Positions 52,802 to 62,066 of a stretch of 64,000 bases of DNA are shown piece after piece (within the stretch, counting starts at the first letter, position 1; every line of letters starts with the position of its first letter). The translations under genes were made by a program, and so were the position numbers. The notes under the pieces are model-generated. The model searched no databases, was not told the DNA's origin, and saw nothing but the letters and a program-made list of their open reading frames with translations. The stretch comes from Stenotrophomonas maltophilia. GTDB taxonomy: Bacteria; Pseudomonadota; Gammaproteobacteria; Xanthomonadales; Xanthomonadaceae. The DNA is taken from positions 2,240,750 through 2,304,749 of the forward strand of contig NZ_CP033877.1 in the NCBI RefSeq assembly GCF_006970445.1, in the 5' to 3' direction.

Positions 52802-54259
52802 TCAGCCCCTGGCCTCGCGGACCCATGCCTCCAGCGCCTGCGTATCCCGCATGTCCCCCTCGTAGCGGCGATCCGGCACATAGGGCTCGTTCGAACCTCG
52901 CCCGCGACCTCGGTAGACCTTCATTGGCACCGATATCCGGCTCAGCCCACTGGGCAATGGCTGAGGCCTGATATCCATGTAGACACTGTCGGCCGAGGTC
53001 TCGACCCCCACCTGCAGGGCGCCCAGCCGCTTCCAGAGATCCAGTGCATCCAGGCAGGCCGAGCCACAGGAAGCGTCCGCCACGATCACTACCCTGCCAC
53101 TGCGGTCCGGAGCGGCGGGAGCAGGCGAACGCATCGGCCCAACCGGCGAGTCCGCCGGTTCGCGCCACAGCGCCTCGCCGTTCGCACCGGCGCGGGCCAT
53201 CCCTGCAGTGACGGTTTCCAGCATGTGCAGCAGTTCGGGCGATGCGTCGCGTGCCGCCTTCAGCTTCTGCAGGAAGCCGCGCAGCTGCGCGATGTTGGCA
53301 TCCGAGGTCCGCCACTCGGCCCAACTCTCGTCACGCAACGCATCCACAGCTGCACGCCCCCAGATCAAACGGGCCAGTGCGATGCTCCAGTGCGAAGCAC
53401 CTCCGGTATTGCCGCGTACGTCCAGCACCACCAGCGGTGCCTGCTGCAGTGCGTCGGCCACCGGGGTGAGTTGCTGCAAAAGCTCGGTCAGCTGCTGGGA
53501 ATTGCGCGTGGCCGGATCGGCGTTGAAGCTGCTGGTCGTGATCCAGTAACCGCCACCGGGCACTGTGCGCCAGCCATTTGCCGGGCGGAAGCTGCGACGG
53601 GTATCGGCCAGTCGCGCTTCGCGTGTTGTCGTGTCAATCGGAAGCCATTGCAGCGTGTAGGCGCTCTGGCGCCCCTCCACCCGGAAGAGACAGGTGCGCA
53701 GCACCGGGACGAACGGGTTGCCCTGTTCCAGCATCACCTCGCCGCCACTGTGGATCCGGCTGGCCTGCAGGTTCCAGCGCCCGCTGAAGTCGCCCACGCG
53801 GCGCGCGGCCAGTGCCTGTGCTTCAATGCCATCGCAGGACAGCAATCGCGCGCCCAAGGGTGGCCGTCCGGGGCGCCCATCCACGACCATAACCACTTGC
53901 GCATCGCCGTCGAAGCCCGTCAGGAACCCGGGCCATCGGGCCGGCAGCATGGGGGCGCCGGTCAATGGATTGAGACTCACGTGGCCGTCGTTGAACGCGG
54001 CCGCGTAGCCCTTCATCGCCCACCAGTAGCCGGCAAAGCTGTCGACCTTGGGTGCGCGCGACCGTGCAACCGACAAGGCGCCGTCCATCTGGGCGACGAA
54101 GCCGGGATTGTGCAGGTCAACCACGCCGGGATGGCTGTCGCGCAGGGCTGCATCGGCAGCCTCCAGATCCGTCAACAGCGTGCCGGACCAGTTTCCAGCC
54201 GGGTCCTGCGTAGCTGCCGCTGCAAACACCACGCCGGCAAGCAGCCATGTGATGGCCAT
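52802..54259 (-). CDS. Secreted S41-type peptidase-like protein
   Basis: The 485-residue protein has a signal peptide (ITWLLAGVVFAAAA). The S41 core is visible: VVLDVRGNTGGASHWSIALAR and VVIVADASCGSACLDALDLWKRLG, where Ser of GSAC is the likely nucleophile. A lysine for the Ser-Lys dyad is plausible after this motif. No PDZ domain is seen. The ATG at 54259 with AGGA upstream is preferred over upstream codons. It is a single gene, probably periplasmic. Confidence 0.85.
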   Translation of the reverse strand: MAITWLLAGVVFAAAATQDPAGNWSGTLLTDLEAADAALRDSHPGVVDLHNPGFVAQMDGALSVARSRAPKVDSFAGYWWAMKGYAAAFNDGHVSLNPLTGAPMLPARWPGFLTGFDGDAQVVMVVDGRPGRPPLGARLLSCDGIEAQALAARRVGDFSGRWNLQASRIHSGGEVMLEQGNPFVPVLRTCLFRVEGRQSAYTLQWLPIDTTTREARLADTRRSFRPANGWRTVPGGGYWITTSSFNADPATRNSQQLTELLQQLTPVADALQQAPLVVLDVRGNTGGASHWSIALARLIWGRAAVDALRDESWAEWRTSDANIAQLRGFLQKLKAARDASPELLHMLETVTAGMARAGANGEALWREPADSPVGPMRSPAPAAPDRSGRVVIVADASCGSACLDALDLWKRLGALQVGVETSADSVYMDIRPQPLPSGLSRISVPMKVYRGRGRGSNEPYVPDRRYEGDMRDTQALEAWVREARG

Positions 54260-54345
54260 GGATTTCCTCTCTCCGGGATTGCCCCAACGTCCCACAACGT
54301 TCCGCTCTGCCCTGCCGCGCCCGCCATAGCAGGCGCGGCGTTACA

Positions 54346-55920
54346 TCAATGCAGCGGCACCTTCAGCACTGAAGGCGCGTTGGCCGGCGAGCTGAAGGTC
54401 ACCGCACCGCCCAGCTGGCTGATGCCCGCATAGCGCAGGTCCACGGTATCGACCACCAGGGTCAGGCGACTGCCGGCCGGAAGGTTCCAGCTGCTTGCTT
54501 CCAGGCGAAGATCGATTGTTTTCGGCTGGCCGGGCGTGGCACCACGCAGGGTATACGGCTTGTGGCTGATCAGCTGGCCGTTGCCCAGCACATCCTCGGC
54601 ATACAGGTAAGCATACAGTGTGGTGTTGGCGCGACTGGGCGTGACCGTCAGGCGCACTTCCGGCGCACCGTCCAGGCGTTTGGCGCTCCACTGGATCGGC
54701 CCCTGCCAGACGCCTGCGGCGTTGCGGCCAACGAACGGCACATAGGCGCCGGGTGGCAGGTTGAACATCTGCAGCGCGCCAGACGCCATCGCCACGCCGG
54801 AATTGGCGGCAGTCAGCAGGCCGCTGCCGATCCGGTAGTTCCAGCCGGTGCCGCCACCGTTCTCCGCCAGCCCGCCGGTGGGCAGCAGCAGCCCGGTCGG
54901 CGCGGTCAACCCGTAGCTGACGGCGCCCGTATTGGTGGCCCGCCAGTCCGGATAGCGGCTCCAGCTGCCCTTCTGCGACTTCAGCTGCACCGCCGCCTGG
55001 CGATCGATGCCATTGGCCACGCCCTTCAGGTAGTGGTCAAACCAGTCGCCCACGGCGGCATAGACCTCATTGGGAATGCCGAGCGCACCGAAGGCTTCGT
55101 TGAGGGCGTGGTCGCCATGGCGCAGCTGCAACTGCTTGGGTCCCTTCAGGCGGTTGAAGAAGTCGACCAGCTGGCCCGGCGGAAACAGGCTGTCGTTGAA
55201 GGCGTTGGCGAGGAATACCGCCGGTTGGTTGGCATTGATCTCGTCAACGCTGCTGGCCGGGCTGCGCTGTGCCGCCACCGGCAGCAGCGAGTCCACCGCC
55301 CCCTGGTAGTTGCCGACCAGCACATTGCGGTTGATGGTGGCCAGCTCCGCCCCGGGGCGGCCGGTGGCCAGGCCCGCTGCCACCAGCAAGGCGATGCCCT
55401 GGGCGCTGGGCGTGTCATGGCTGTAGAGCGACGCCTGCAGGTCGGCCCAGCCACTCAGTGCGGCAACGGCCTTGATGCGCGGGTCGCGCGCCGCCGCCAG
55501 CAGGCTGGTGCCGGCGCCGTAGGAGATGCCCGAGACACCGATCCTTTCCGGATCGGCGCGGGTGTTGTCCAGCGCCCAGTCGATCAGGGCGCTGACATCC
55601 TCGACCGTGGCGGGTCCGGCGATGTCGATGCTGCCGCCCGACTCCCAGAAGCCGCGCGAACTGTAGCTGATGACCACATAGCCTCGCTGCGCCAGCGTCT
55701 GTGCCACCCCCACGTACTCCACGCTGGGCACCGCCCAGCTGCTGGGCATCACCAGCAGCGGGTAGCGGCCAGTGCCGGCATCCTGGGGTTCGATGACGAA
55801 AGCCCCGAGAGGCGTGCCATCCCAGCTCGGGATGGTGCGATGGGTGGTCTTGACCGTAGCCGCCCAGGCGGTGGGCGCCAGCCCGGTCAGCAGGATCAAC
55901 AGCAGCAAAACCTTGCGCAT
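54346..55920 (-). CDS. Secreted CocE/S15-type acyl hydrolase
   Basis: The 524-residue protein has a signal peptide (LLLLILLTGLAPTAWA), an alpha/beta-hydrolase domain with Ser in GISYGAG and His in LRHGDHAL, and a C-terminal jelly-roll (about 360-524, VRLTVTPSRANTTLYAYLYAEDVLG) typical of X-Pro dipeptidyl-peptidase/CocE proteins. GGAG precedes the ATG at 55920. It hydrolyses acyl esters or peptides in the periplasm or outside. It is divergent from the gene at 56080. Confidence 0.9.
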   Translation of the reverse strand: MRKVLLLLILLTGLAPTAWAATVKTTHRTIPSWDGTPLGAFVIEPQDAGTGRYPLLVMPSSWAVPSVEYVGVAQTLAQRGYVVISYSSRGFWESGGSIDIAGPATVEDVSALIDWALDNTRADPERIGVSGISYGAGTSLLAAARDPRIKAVAALSGWADLQASLYSHDTPSAQGIALLVAAGLATGRPGAELATINRNVLVGNYQGAVDSLLPVAAQRSPASSVDEINANQPAVFLANAFNDSLFPPGQLVDFFNRLKGPKQLQLRHGDHALNEAFGALGIPNEVYAAVGDWFDHYLKGVANGIDRQAAVQLKSQKGSWSRYPDWRATNTGAVSYGLTAPTGLLLPTGGLAENGGGTGWNYRIGSGLLTAANSGVAMASGALQMFNLPPGAYVPFVGRNAAGVWQGPIQWSAKRLDGAPEVRLTVTPSRANTTLYAYLYAEDVLGNGQLISHKPYTLRGATPGQPKTIDLRLEASSWNLPAGSRLTLVVDTVDLRYAGISQLGGAVTFSSPANAPSVLKVPLH

Positions 55921-56079
55921 CGTCGTCTCTCCCCGTCGGTGGTGGTGCAACGGGTCGGACCGTACCAGTGCGAATGGTGGCTGGCACCTTGCGACGCAGC
56001 ATGGCGCAAAGCGCACCTTGCTATGCTTCGCGGCACTGCGGTCCTCCGCAGGCTCCCATCAATGCAAGGATGCCCCCCG

Positions 56080-57093
56080 ATGCGCAGGACGCTCTTCGTC
56101 GGCACGCTCTTGAGCGTGGCCAGTCTGTTCGCCCCTTCAACCGTGGCTGCCCAGGACCCCGACGTCACGGATGACTGCAGCGAAATCGCGCAGTTGATGT
56201 CCAACGACGACTTTGCGGCACTGGACGCGATGGCCGCGCGCTTCCGCACGGGCGAGCTCAACGCCGCCGGCGAATCCCGGCTGGGCCGTTTCTACATCTG
56301 CATGTCGCGTGCAATCGGCACGGCGCGGCAGGAGGTGGAGGCCTGGAACCACTGGTCGGCCTGGGCGGCGCGCTGGGTTCAGCAGGCTCCAAAATCTCCG
56401 GCGGCCCACCTGGTGACCGCACGGATTCCGCTCAACCTGGGCTGGAGCTACCGTGGCAACGGATATGCCAATACCGTCAAGGCCGAAGACTGGGCTCAGT
56501 TCCATGAGTACAACGCTGTTTCGCAGGCCTACCTGCAATCGCATGAGGGCATTGCCGGCGGCGACCCGTTCTGGCACGAGATGACCGTCCTCATCGCGCA
56601 GCGCGAGAGCGCGGATGACGAAGAAATATTGGCGATCGTCGACCGCGCAGCGAAGGCCTTCCCCGACTACGAACCACTGCACTTCATTGCCATGCAGCAC
56701 TTCACGCCGGCCTGGGGCGGCAGCGCACAGAAGATGGAAGCCTTCGCGCGACGCTCGATGGCCAGTATCCCGAAGAAGAAGCGGGCCATGCGTTACGCAC
56801 GGCTGTATTGGTCAGCCACCGCGAACTCGGTCGATCGCTTCCGCGCGGCGACGCCCGATTGGCCGCTGATGCGCCAGGGCCTGGACGAAATCGCGCAGCG
56901 TTACCCAACCCTCGACAACCTGGAGGCCATTACCCGCTATGGCTGCTGGGCGCGCGACCGCGATGCCCTCGACCGGTGGAATCGCGTGTTCCTGAGCCGC
57001 AGTGGTTTCAGCGAGGCGTCCATTGCGGACTCGAGCGCACAAAGCAGGGCCGGCTGCCTGGCGCCGGACGCTGGGCAAGAGGCATCTTCGTAG
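56080..57093 (+). CDS. Secreted DUF4034-type protein
   Basis: The 337-residue protein has a signal peptide (VGTLLSVASLFAPSTVAAQ). The mature part is mainly helical with repeats of TPR-like spacing (WNHWSAWAARWVQQAPKSPAAHLV, IAMQHFTPAWGGSAQKMEAFARRS) and matches the general look of DUF4034. AAGGA lies 9 nt before the ATG at 56080. Function unknown. It is followed by a 335-bp gap. Confidence 0.8.
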   Translation: MRRTLFVGTLLSVASLFAPSTVAAQDPDVTDDCSEIAQLMSNDDFAALDAMAARFRTGELNAAGESRLGRFYICMSRAIGTARQEVEAWNHWSAWAARWVQQAPKSPAAHLVTARIPLNLGWSYRGNGYANTVKAEDWAQFHEYNAVSQAYLQSHEGIAGGDPFWHEMTVLIAQRESADDEEILAIVDRAAKAFPDYEPLHFIAMQHFTPAWGGSAQKMEAFARRSMASIPKKKRAMRYARLYWSATANSVDRFRAATPDWPLMRQGLDEIAQRYPTLDNLEAITRYGCWARDRDALDRWNRVFLSRSGFSEASIADSSAQSRAGCLAPDAGQEASS

Positions 57094-57428
57094 AGCCCGT
57101 CGCTGCAGAAGCGGGCCGCGCTGGATGCGCGGTCCAGCATGCACTTCACACCTGTCGGGTGCTTAGCACGTACGCATGTCAGCCACGGACCGCGTGATCT
57201 GACACATCACCAGTGCTTGCACCCGGTCACAGCTTCGCGCTCTCGTCGTTGACCAAAAGACGACAGCTTGTGACGCTTGCGACACCGCGCGGCCTTCCGG
57301 GTCCTCCTCATCGCGGCCTCGCTCCATCGCACTCCGCAACACCCGTATCCGCAACGCCTTCACATGACACAGGCCTGGCCTGGTCGTGGCGGGCAGCTGC
57401 GTCCTGAACTCTTTGCTGGAGAATCGCA
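57094..57428. other. 335-bp intergenic region before the nuclease gene
   Basis: No gene is supported on either strand. The first 25 bases can form an imperfect hairpin (GCCCG / CGGGC with an inner CGCT / AGCG) that may end the upstream transcript. The rest should hold the nuclease promoter and leader. Confidence 0.5.
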
Positions 57429-58169
57429 ATGCGCCTTGCAAGCTTTGTCTTTGCCTTCGTCCTCAGCGCGTTTGCCGGCGCTGCGCAGGCCCAGGTGGTC
57501 ACCCTCAACAAGGGCGGCTTCGTGCTGACCTACGACTGCAGCATCCACAGCGCCACCCGCTACGAGTACACGCTTACCGCCGATACCGGTTCCGCCGCGC
57601 GGCCGTCCAGCTTCTACAAGGACCCGGACCTGCCGGCCGGCTGCCTGGGCCAGACCAGCACGGCGTCGTATGCCAGCATCAAGTCGGGTTATGACCGTGG
57701 CCATCTGGTCACGTCCAACCACATGGATTACGACACGACCTACATCCGCCGCGCCAACTACATGACCAACATCGTGCCGCAGGTGTCCAGCTTCAACCAG
57801 GGCATCTGGGTGAAGGCCGAGAACGTGGCCGAGTGCTACCGCGACATCGCGCCGGTGGACGTCTACGGTGGCGTGGTCTACGGCGATGCCGCCAACGATT
57901 ATTTCCTGGCCAGCCACGGCATCCCGACGCCGGAGTTCTTCTGGAAGACGATCATCACCCGCGACCCGAACACCGGGACGGCCAAGGCGATCAGCTGGAT
58001 CATCCCCAACGAGGCCAACCTGGGCAGCCTGGACAACTACCTGGTGACGATTGCCGATCTGGAGGAGCTGCTGGGCGCCAGCTACGTGGCGATCAACGCA
58101 CCGGCCTCGCTGAAGAACATGCTGCCGGCCACCACCTGGCCGCAGCCGGCCGGGTGTGACCTGAGCTGA
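57429..58169 (+). CDS. Secreted DNA/RNA non-specific endonuclease (DRGH family)
   Basis: The 246-residue protein has a signal peptide (FVFAFVLSAFAGAAQAQ). The beta-beta-alpha metal nuclease motif is intact: Asp89-Arg-Gly-His92 in SGYDRGHLVTSNHMD, with His92 as general base, and Asn123 in SSFNQGIW as the Mg ligand. Family members such as Serratia nuclease and NucA degrade DNA and RNA outside the cell. GGAG precedes the ATG. No inhibitor gene is seen next to it. Confidence 0.94.
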   Translation: MRLASFVFAFVLSAFAGAAQAQVVTLNKGGFVLTYDCSIHSATRYEYTLTADTGSAARPSSFYKDPDLPAGCLGQTSTASYASIKSGYDRGHLVTSNHMDYDTTYIRRANYMTNIVPQVSSFNQGIWVKAENVAECYRDIAPVDVYGGVVYGDAANDYFLASHGIPTPEFFWKTIITRDPNTGTAKAISWIIPNEANLGSLDNYLVTIADLEELLGASYVAINAPASLKNMLPATTWPQPAGCDLS

Positions 58170-58187
58170 TCGGCGGGCAGAGGAACG

Positions 58188-59093
58188 TCACGATGCCTGT
58201 ACGCGCAGCCATCGTGACGCCAGCACTCTGGCAAACAGGAACTGCACTGCGGCGCCGATAAGCACGGCAAAGGCAAGCCCGCGCCCTATCGTCGGTACCC
58301 CAGCGGACAGCATTCGCAGTAGGTACGCCACGCTGGCCAGGCTGATCAGCAGGGACGCAGCAAGCAGGACCAGCGACACCACCATCGTGCGCACCATCGA
58401 TGCGGGTCGCGGTGACAGCTCGCTGGCCCAAAGGCCGGCAAACGTGGCCAGTGCGCAGGACACCAGCAGGATCAGGCTGGCAATCTGCAACTGCGCGGGC
58501 CCATCGAAAACCGGCATGATGAACTCGCCAGGCGAGATTGCCACAGGCAAGTGCAACGCCAGGATGGGAAGCAGGCAGCTACCGGCCACCAGCGTCACCG
58601 CGCCGGCGATGCTGGCACTGATGAGGTGATGGTGCACGCCCTCGGCACGGATGCGCCGCTGCATCAGCAGCGCCGGCACCAAGGCCAGCAGCGTGAGGAC
58701 CAGTGCATGCGCAAGCGGAACCAGACTGATGGCTGCAACGCTGTAGACGGGAAACGGCAACTGCGCCATCGGAATGCGCATGGCGCGATCCAGCACGACG
58801 AGCAACCCGAAAAAGGCGATCGAAGCGATCACCGGGTGGCGGATCCGCAGCGCGCCGCGGCGCCCGAACAGCAGCATCGACACCAGTACCGCCGCGCCGG
58901 CGAAGAGACTCAGCCTGAAACTGAGGTCCGCCAGCGCGTAGCCGATTTCACGTGAGGCCTCGGGCGGCCCCAGGCGGTGCCCGAATTCGACCAGGCGAAG
59001 GGCTACGGGCAGATACAGGCAGAGCACGTAGAGCTTGGCGGCCATCGCGAACTGGATGGGGTACGCACTGAAGAATGATCGCAATCGGTTCAA
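58188..59093 (-). CDS. Integral membrane protein, 301 residues
   Basis: The protein has about eight hydrophobic segments, for example KLYVLCLYLPVALRLV, LFAGAAVLVSMLLFG, VIASIAFFGLLVVLD, LVLTLLALVPALLM and MVVSLVLLAASLLISLASVAYLL. Charged loops are short. No transporter or enzyme motif is visible. It converges with the nuclease gene (18 bp) and is divergent from the HAD phosphatase. Confidence 0.8.
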   Translation of the reverse strand: MNRLRSFFSAYPIQFAMAAKLYVLCLYLPVALRLVEFGHRLGPPEASREIGYALADLSFRLSLFAGAAVLVSMLLFGRRGALRIRHPVIASIAFFGLLVVLDRAMRIPMAQLPFPVYSVAAISLVPLAHALVLTLLALVPALLMQRRIRAEGVHHHLISASIAGAVTLVAGSCLLPILALHLPVAISPGEFIMPVFDGPAQLQIASLILLVSCALATFAGLWASELSPRPASMVRTMVVSLVLLAASLLISLASVAYLLRMLSAGVPTIGRGLAFAVLIGAAVQFLFARVLASRWLRVQAS

Positions 59094-59168
59094 GGCGTAT
59101 TCCCGTGCAGGCGCTGGGCGGGGTGGCCCGGCAGTCTAGCGTTCCTGTGGCCCGCGTGCCCTGCCCGT

Positions 59169-59190
59169 CCCGCTATGGGAAAATAGCGGG
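59169..59190. promoter_or_regulatory. Perfect 8-bp dyad between divergent genes
   Basis: CCCGCTAT and ATAGCGGG are separated by GGGAAA, 34 nt before the HAD phosphatase ATG. It could be an operator or a leader hairpin; the regulator is unknown. Confidence 0.4.
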
Positions 59191-59224
59191 TACGTCGCCC
59201 CTTTGGCTGTTCCCGGAGTAGTAG

Positions 59225-59920
59225 ATGTCCCGTTTCCCCTTCGATGCCGTGCTGTTCGACTGCGACGGCGTACTGGTCGATTCCGAGCCGCTGGTGGCCC
59301 GTGTGCTCTCGGAAATGCTGACCGCACGCGGTTGGCCGCTGACCCCGGCGCAGGCGGGCGAGGTCTTCCTCGGCCAGTCCGTGGCTCATCTGGCCGGGCT
59401 GATCGCAGAACGCACCGGCAAGCCGTTCACGGAGGAATGGCTGGAGGAATTCCGCCAGCAGCGCAACCGTGCGCTGGAGCAGGACCTTGAGGCGATCCAG
59501 GGGGCACCCGAGGCCGTGCGTGCGATTGCCGCGGCCACCGGCGGGCGGATTGCCTGCGCGTCCGGTGCCGACCTGTTCAAGGTGAAGCTGCAGCTGGGCA
59601 AGGTCGGCATCCTCGATGCTTTCGGCGACCACGTCTTCAGCGGCCAGGACATGCCGCGGACCAAACCCCACCCGGACGTGTATCTGGCCGCCGCTGCTGC
59701 ACTGGGCGTGGACGCGGCCCGCTGTGCGGTGATCGAAGACACCGTGACCGGCGCCACCGCCGGCGTCGCGGCCGGTGCGACCGTGTTTGGTTTCAGCGAG
59801 GGCGGCCCGCACCACAGCACGCCGGAAGCCCTGCGTGCTGCGGGTGCGAAGGTGATCTTCCAGCGCATGGACCAGCTGCCTGCATTGCTTGCGGCCTACG
59901 CCGCCGACGCTGCCGCCTGA
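59225..59920 (+). CDS. HAD-family phosphatase (phosphoglycolate-phosphatase-like)
   Basis: The 231-residue protein has the HAD motifs in order: FDCDGVLVDSE (Asp12 nucleophile, Asp14 acid), CASGADLFKVK (motif II Ser), TKPHPDVYLAA (motif III Lys) and CAVIEDTVTGATAG (motif IV). The alpha-helical cap of the beta-phosphoglucomutase / phosphoglycolate phosphatase subfamily follows motif I. The substrate cannot be told from sequence. It is a single gene. Confidence 0.93.
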   Translation: MSRFPFDAVLFDCDGVLVDSEPLVARVLSEMLTARGWPLTPAQAGEVFLGQSVAHLAGLIAERTGKPFTEEWLEEFRQQRNRALEQDLEAIQGAPEAVRAIAAATGGRIACASGADLFKVKLQLGKVGILDAFGDHVFSGQDMPRTKPHPDVYLAAAAALGVDAARCAVIEDTVTGATAGVAAGATVFGFSEGGPHHSTPEALRAAGAKVIFQRMDQLPALLAAYAADAAA

Positions 59921-59927
59921 GGCGGCC

Positions 59928-60158
59928 TCAGCCCGCAGCGCCCAGCGCGGCGTTGCGGCGCTTCCCGGCGTAATGCAGCACGAACAGGTACAGGCCGGTG
60001 AACAGCTGCAGGAACAGTGGCGGCAGCGGCGAATAGGTGATCCACGCTGCAGGCTCGCCCTGCCCCAGCCCGCGAACGGCGAAGTTGGCAATCACCGCCA
60101 GGGTGAAGACGATCGAGGTCCAGCGATGCACGGGCCGCGCCCAGCCACCCCGGCTCAT
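59928..60158 (-). CDS. Small two-helix membrane protein, 76 residues
   Basis: Two hydrophobic segments are visible (TSIVFTLAVIANFAV and PLFLQLFTGLYLFVLHY), with HRW before the first and a basic tail. The ATG overlaps the stop of the VOC gene (ATGA), so it is translated as the last gene of the LysR-AraC-VOC operon. No function can be assigned. Confidence 0.8.
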   Translation of the reverse strand: MSRGGWARPVHRWTSIVFTLAVIANFAVRGLGQGEPAAWITYSPLPPLFLQLFTGLYLFVLHYAGKRRNAALGAAG

Positions 60159-60580
60159 TGACGGCGCCTCGCTTCGGAGCGGGCTTCGATCATCTTCCAG
60201 CCATTGCCGGATGGGTCACGGAATCCGGCATCGACGGCGCCGTAGCGTTCGACCGGCTCCTGGGTGAACTCCACGCCCTGCGCCAGCCATTGCGTGTAGC
60301 ACGCATGGCAGTCGTCCACGGCCAGTACCAGCGGCGGCATTGCGCCCTTGGCCACCAGCTGCTGCAGCGCCTGTGCGGTGGCCGCGTCGTGGGTGGGCGG
60401 ACCGGGCACGAACAGGCCCAGCTGTAATCCGTCCTGGCCCGGGCTGCGTACTGTCAGCCAACGGTAGCTGCCATTGCGCACGTCGGTGTGCACTTCGAAA
60501 CCGAGCGTGCCGACGTAGAACGCGAGTGCTTCATCCTGGTCGCGCACATACAGGCCGACCGTGTTCACAGTGTTTGTCAT
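60155..60580 (-). CDS. VOC-family (glyoxalase/bleomycin-resistance) protein
   Basis: The 141-residue protein has the paired beta-alpha-beta units of the vicinal oxygen chelate fold: VGLYVRDQDEALAFYVGTLGFEVHTD at the start and VDAGFRDPSGNGWKMIEA at the end, the latter with the usual FRDPxGN motif. GGGAGG precedes the ATG. It may bind or modify a small molecule; the AraC gene directly upstream is probably its regulator. Confidence 0.92.
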   Translation of the reverse strand: MTNTVNTVGLYVRDQDEALAFYVGTLGFEVHTDVRNGSYRWLTVRSPGQDGLQLGLFVPGPPTHDAATAQALQQLVAKGAMPPLVLAVDDCHACYTQWLAQGVEFTQEPVERYGAVDAGFRDPSGNGWKMIEARSEARRRQ

Positions 60581-60590
60581 GGGACCTCCC

Positions 60591-61052
60591 TCAGGTGGGA
60601 TCCACGTTAGCAACCGCCTCGCGGCGGCGCTTCTCCAAAACTGCGATGTTCAGGTCCGGTCGCTGCGCGGCACGTGCGTGGCATTCCGGCACGCTGGCCT
60701 GCGTCGCCTGGCCCGAGCGCTCGCGCTCGCGCACATTGCCCGGGCTGTCGCCGGTGATGTCACGGAAGATGCGCCCGAAGGTGCCCAGGCTGCGCCAGCC
60801 GGTCTGCGCGGCGATCTCGGTGACCGTCAGGTCGGTGTCACGCAACATCGCCACGGCCCGTTCGATGCGCCGGCTGAGCAGGTAGCGGTGCGGTGGCAGC
60901 CCGAATGCCTGCTTGAACGAACGCGCGAAATGCGCAGATGATACGGCACTCACCTCAGCCAGGCGGGCCACCGGCCAGTCTTCGTGGCTGGCGTGGTCCA
61001 TCCGGTCCTTGGCACGCAGCAGGCGCCGCAGCAGTTCGGGGCTCTGGTTCAT
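60591..61052 (-). CDS. Short AraC-family regulator (DNA-binding domain only)
   Basis: The 153-residue protein contains the double helix-turn-helix of AraC regulators (VARLAEVSAVSSAHFARSFKQAFGLPPHRYLLSRRIERA and LTVTEIAAQTGWRSLGTFGRIFRDITGDSP) and a basic tail, without a ligand-binding domain. The ATG overlaps the stop of the upstream LysR gene. It lies 10 bp upstream of the VOC gene, a common arrangement. Confidence 0.93.
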   Translation of the reverse strand: MNQSPELLRRLLRAKDRMDHASHEDWPVARLAEVSAVSSAHFARSFKQAFGLPPHRYLLSRRIERAVAMLRDTDLTVTEIAAQTGWRSLGTFGRIFRDITGDSPGNVRERERSGQATQASVPECHARAAQRPDLNIAVLEKRRREAVANVDPT

Positions 61053-61975
61053 GGCGTCACCGCGTGCGCCAGATGATGTCGCGCCGCATGCCTGGCCTGC
61101 GCGGCCTGCTCGCCCAGCCAGCCACCGAATGCGATGACCTTGGCGCTGCGGCTGCGCGCCGTCGGTGCCACGAACCAGAACCCACGCCCGTCGCTGGCCA
61201 CACCGGGATGTGCCTGCACAAGGCGCCCGCTGTCCAGTTCGGCCTGGAACAGGATTGGCGAGCCGATGGCGATGCCCTGCCCGGCAATGGCAGCGCCGAC
61301 GTCCAGATGCTCCATCGCAAAGGGGGTGACGAAGCTTTCCCTGGGCGGCGGCGGAACAGCAGCATGTGCGGAAAACCACAATGCCCACCAGTCGGGCCGG
61401 CCAAGCAGCGGAACCTCCAACGCCCGGCGACCGAGCCCGTCTGCCGCCGGCAGCAGTGCTGGCGCGCACAACGGGGTGAAAATACTGGGAAACAGAGGCG
61501 TGGCCTGCAGCCCGGGCCACTCGCCATGCCCATTGCGGATGGCGGCATCGAAACGCCCGGCGGCCAGGTCCTGCGGCTCTGCCGACAGGTCCAGTTCCAG
61601 CACGAGGTTCCGATGGCGGGCGCGGAAGCTGCCCAGGCGAGGCGTCAACCAGCTGGTGCCCAGCGTCGGCAATACGGACAGGCGCAACCGCGTCGCATCC
61701 ATGTCAGCGGCTCGCATGAAACTGGCACGAAGCGCGTCGAAGGCCCGGGTGGCCTCCTGCGCGACGCTGGCACCTGCCACCGTCAGTTCCACATGCTGGG
61801 CGTGGCGCAGGAACAGGCAGGTCCCGGTCTGGGCCTCCAGCCGGCGCACGTGGTAACTCACCGATGCCGCACTGGTGTCGAGCTCCTCGGCGGCACGGGC
61901 GAAACTGCCCAGCCGTGCCGCCGCCTCGAAGGCGCGGATGGCGACAAGGGATGGCAGCTGGCGTTGGGTCACCAT
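61049..61975 (-). CDS. LysR-family regulator, GcvA-like
   Basis: The 308-residue protein has the GcvA-type start (LPSLVAIRAFEAAARLGSFARAAEELDTSAASVSYHVRRLE) and an effector domain with FDAAIRNGHGEW. It is the first gene of the minus-strand operon LysR-AraC-VOC-membrane protein, all linked by 4-bp overlaps or a 10-bp gap. It is divergent from the Tat-type protein gene at 62067. Confidence 0.92.
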   Translation of the reverse strand: MVTQRQLPSLVAIRAFEAAARLGSFARAAEELDTSAASVSYHVRRLEAQTGTCLFLRHAQHVELTVAGASVAQEATRAFDALRASFMRAADMDATRLRLSVLPTLGTSWLTPRLGSFRARHRNLVLELDLSAEPQDLAAGRFDAAIRNGHGEWPGLQATPLFPSIFTPLCAPALLPAADGLGRRALEVPLLGRPDWWALWFSAHAAVPPPPRESFVTPFAMEHLDVGAAIAGQGIAIGSPILFQAELDSGRLVQAHPGVASDGRGFWFVAPTARSRSAKVIAFGGWLGEQAAQARHAARHHLAHAVTP

Positions 61976-62066
61976 AAGTGTGGCTTAGCCTGAGCCCCGA
62001 TATCCGCGTGGTCAATCCCCCTCGTACCCGCAACGATGGAGGCACCTCCGGCAAGGAATCATGCAC

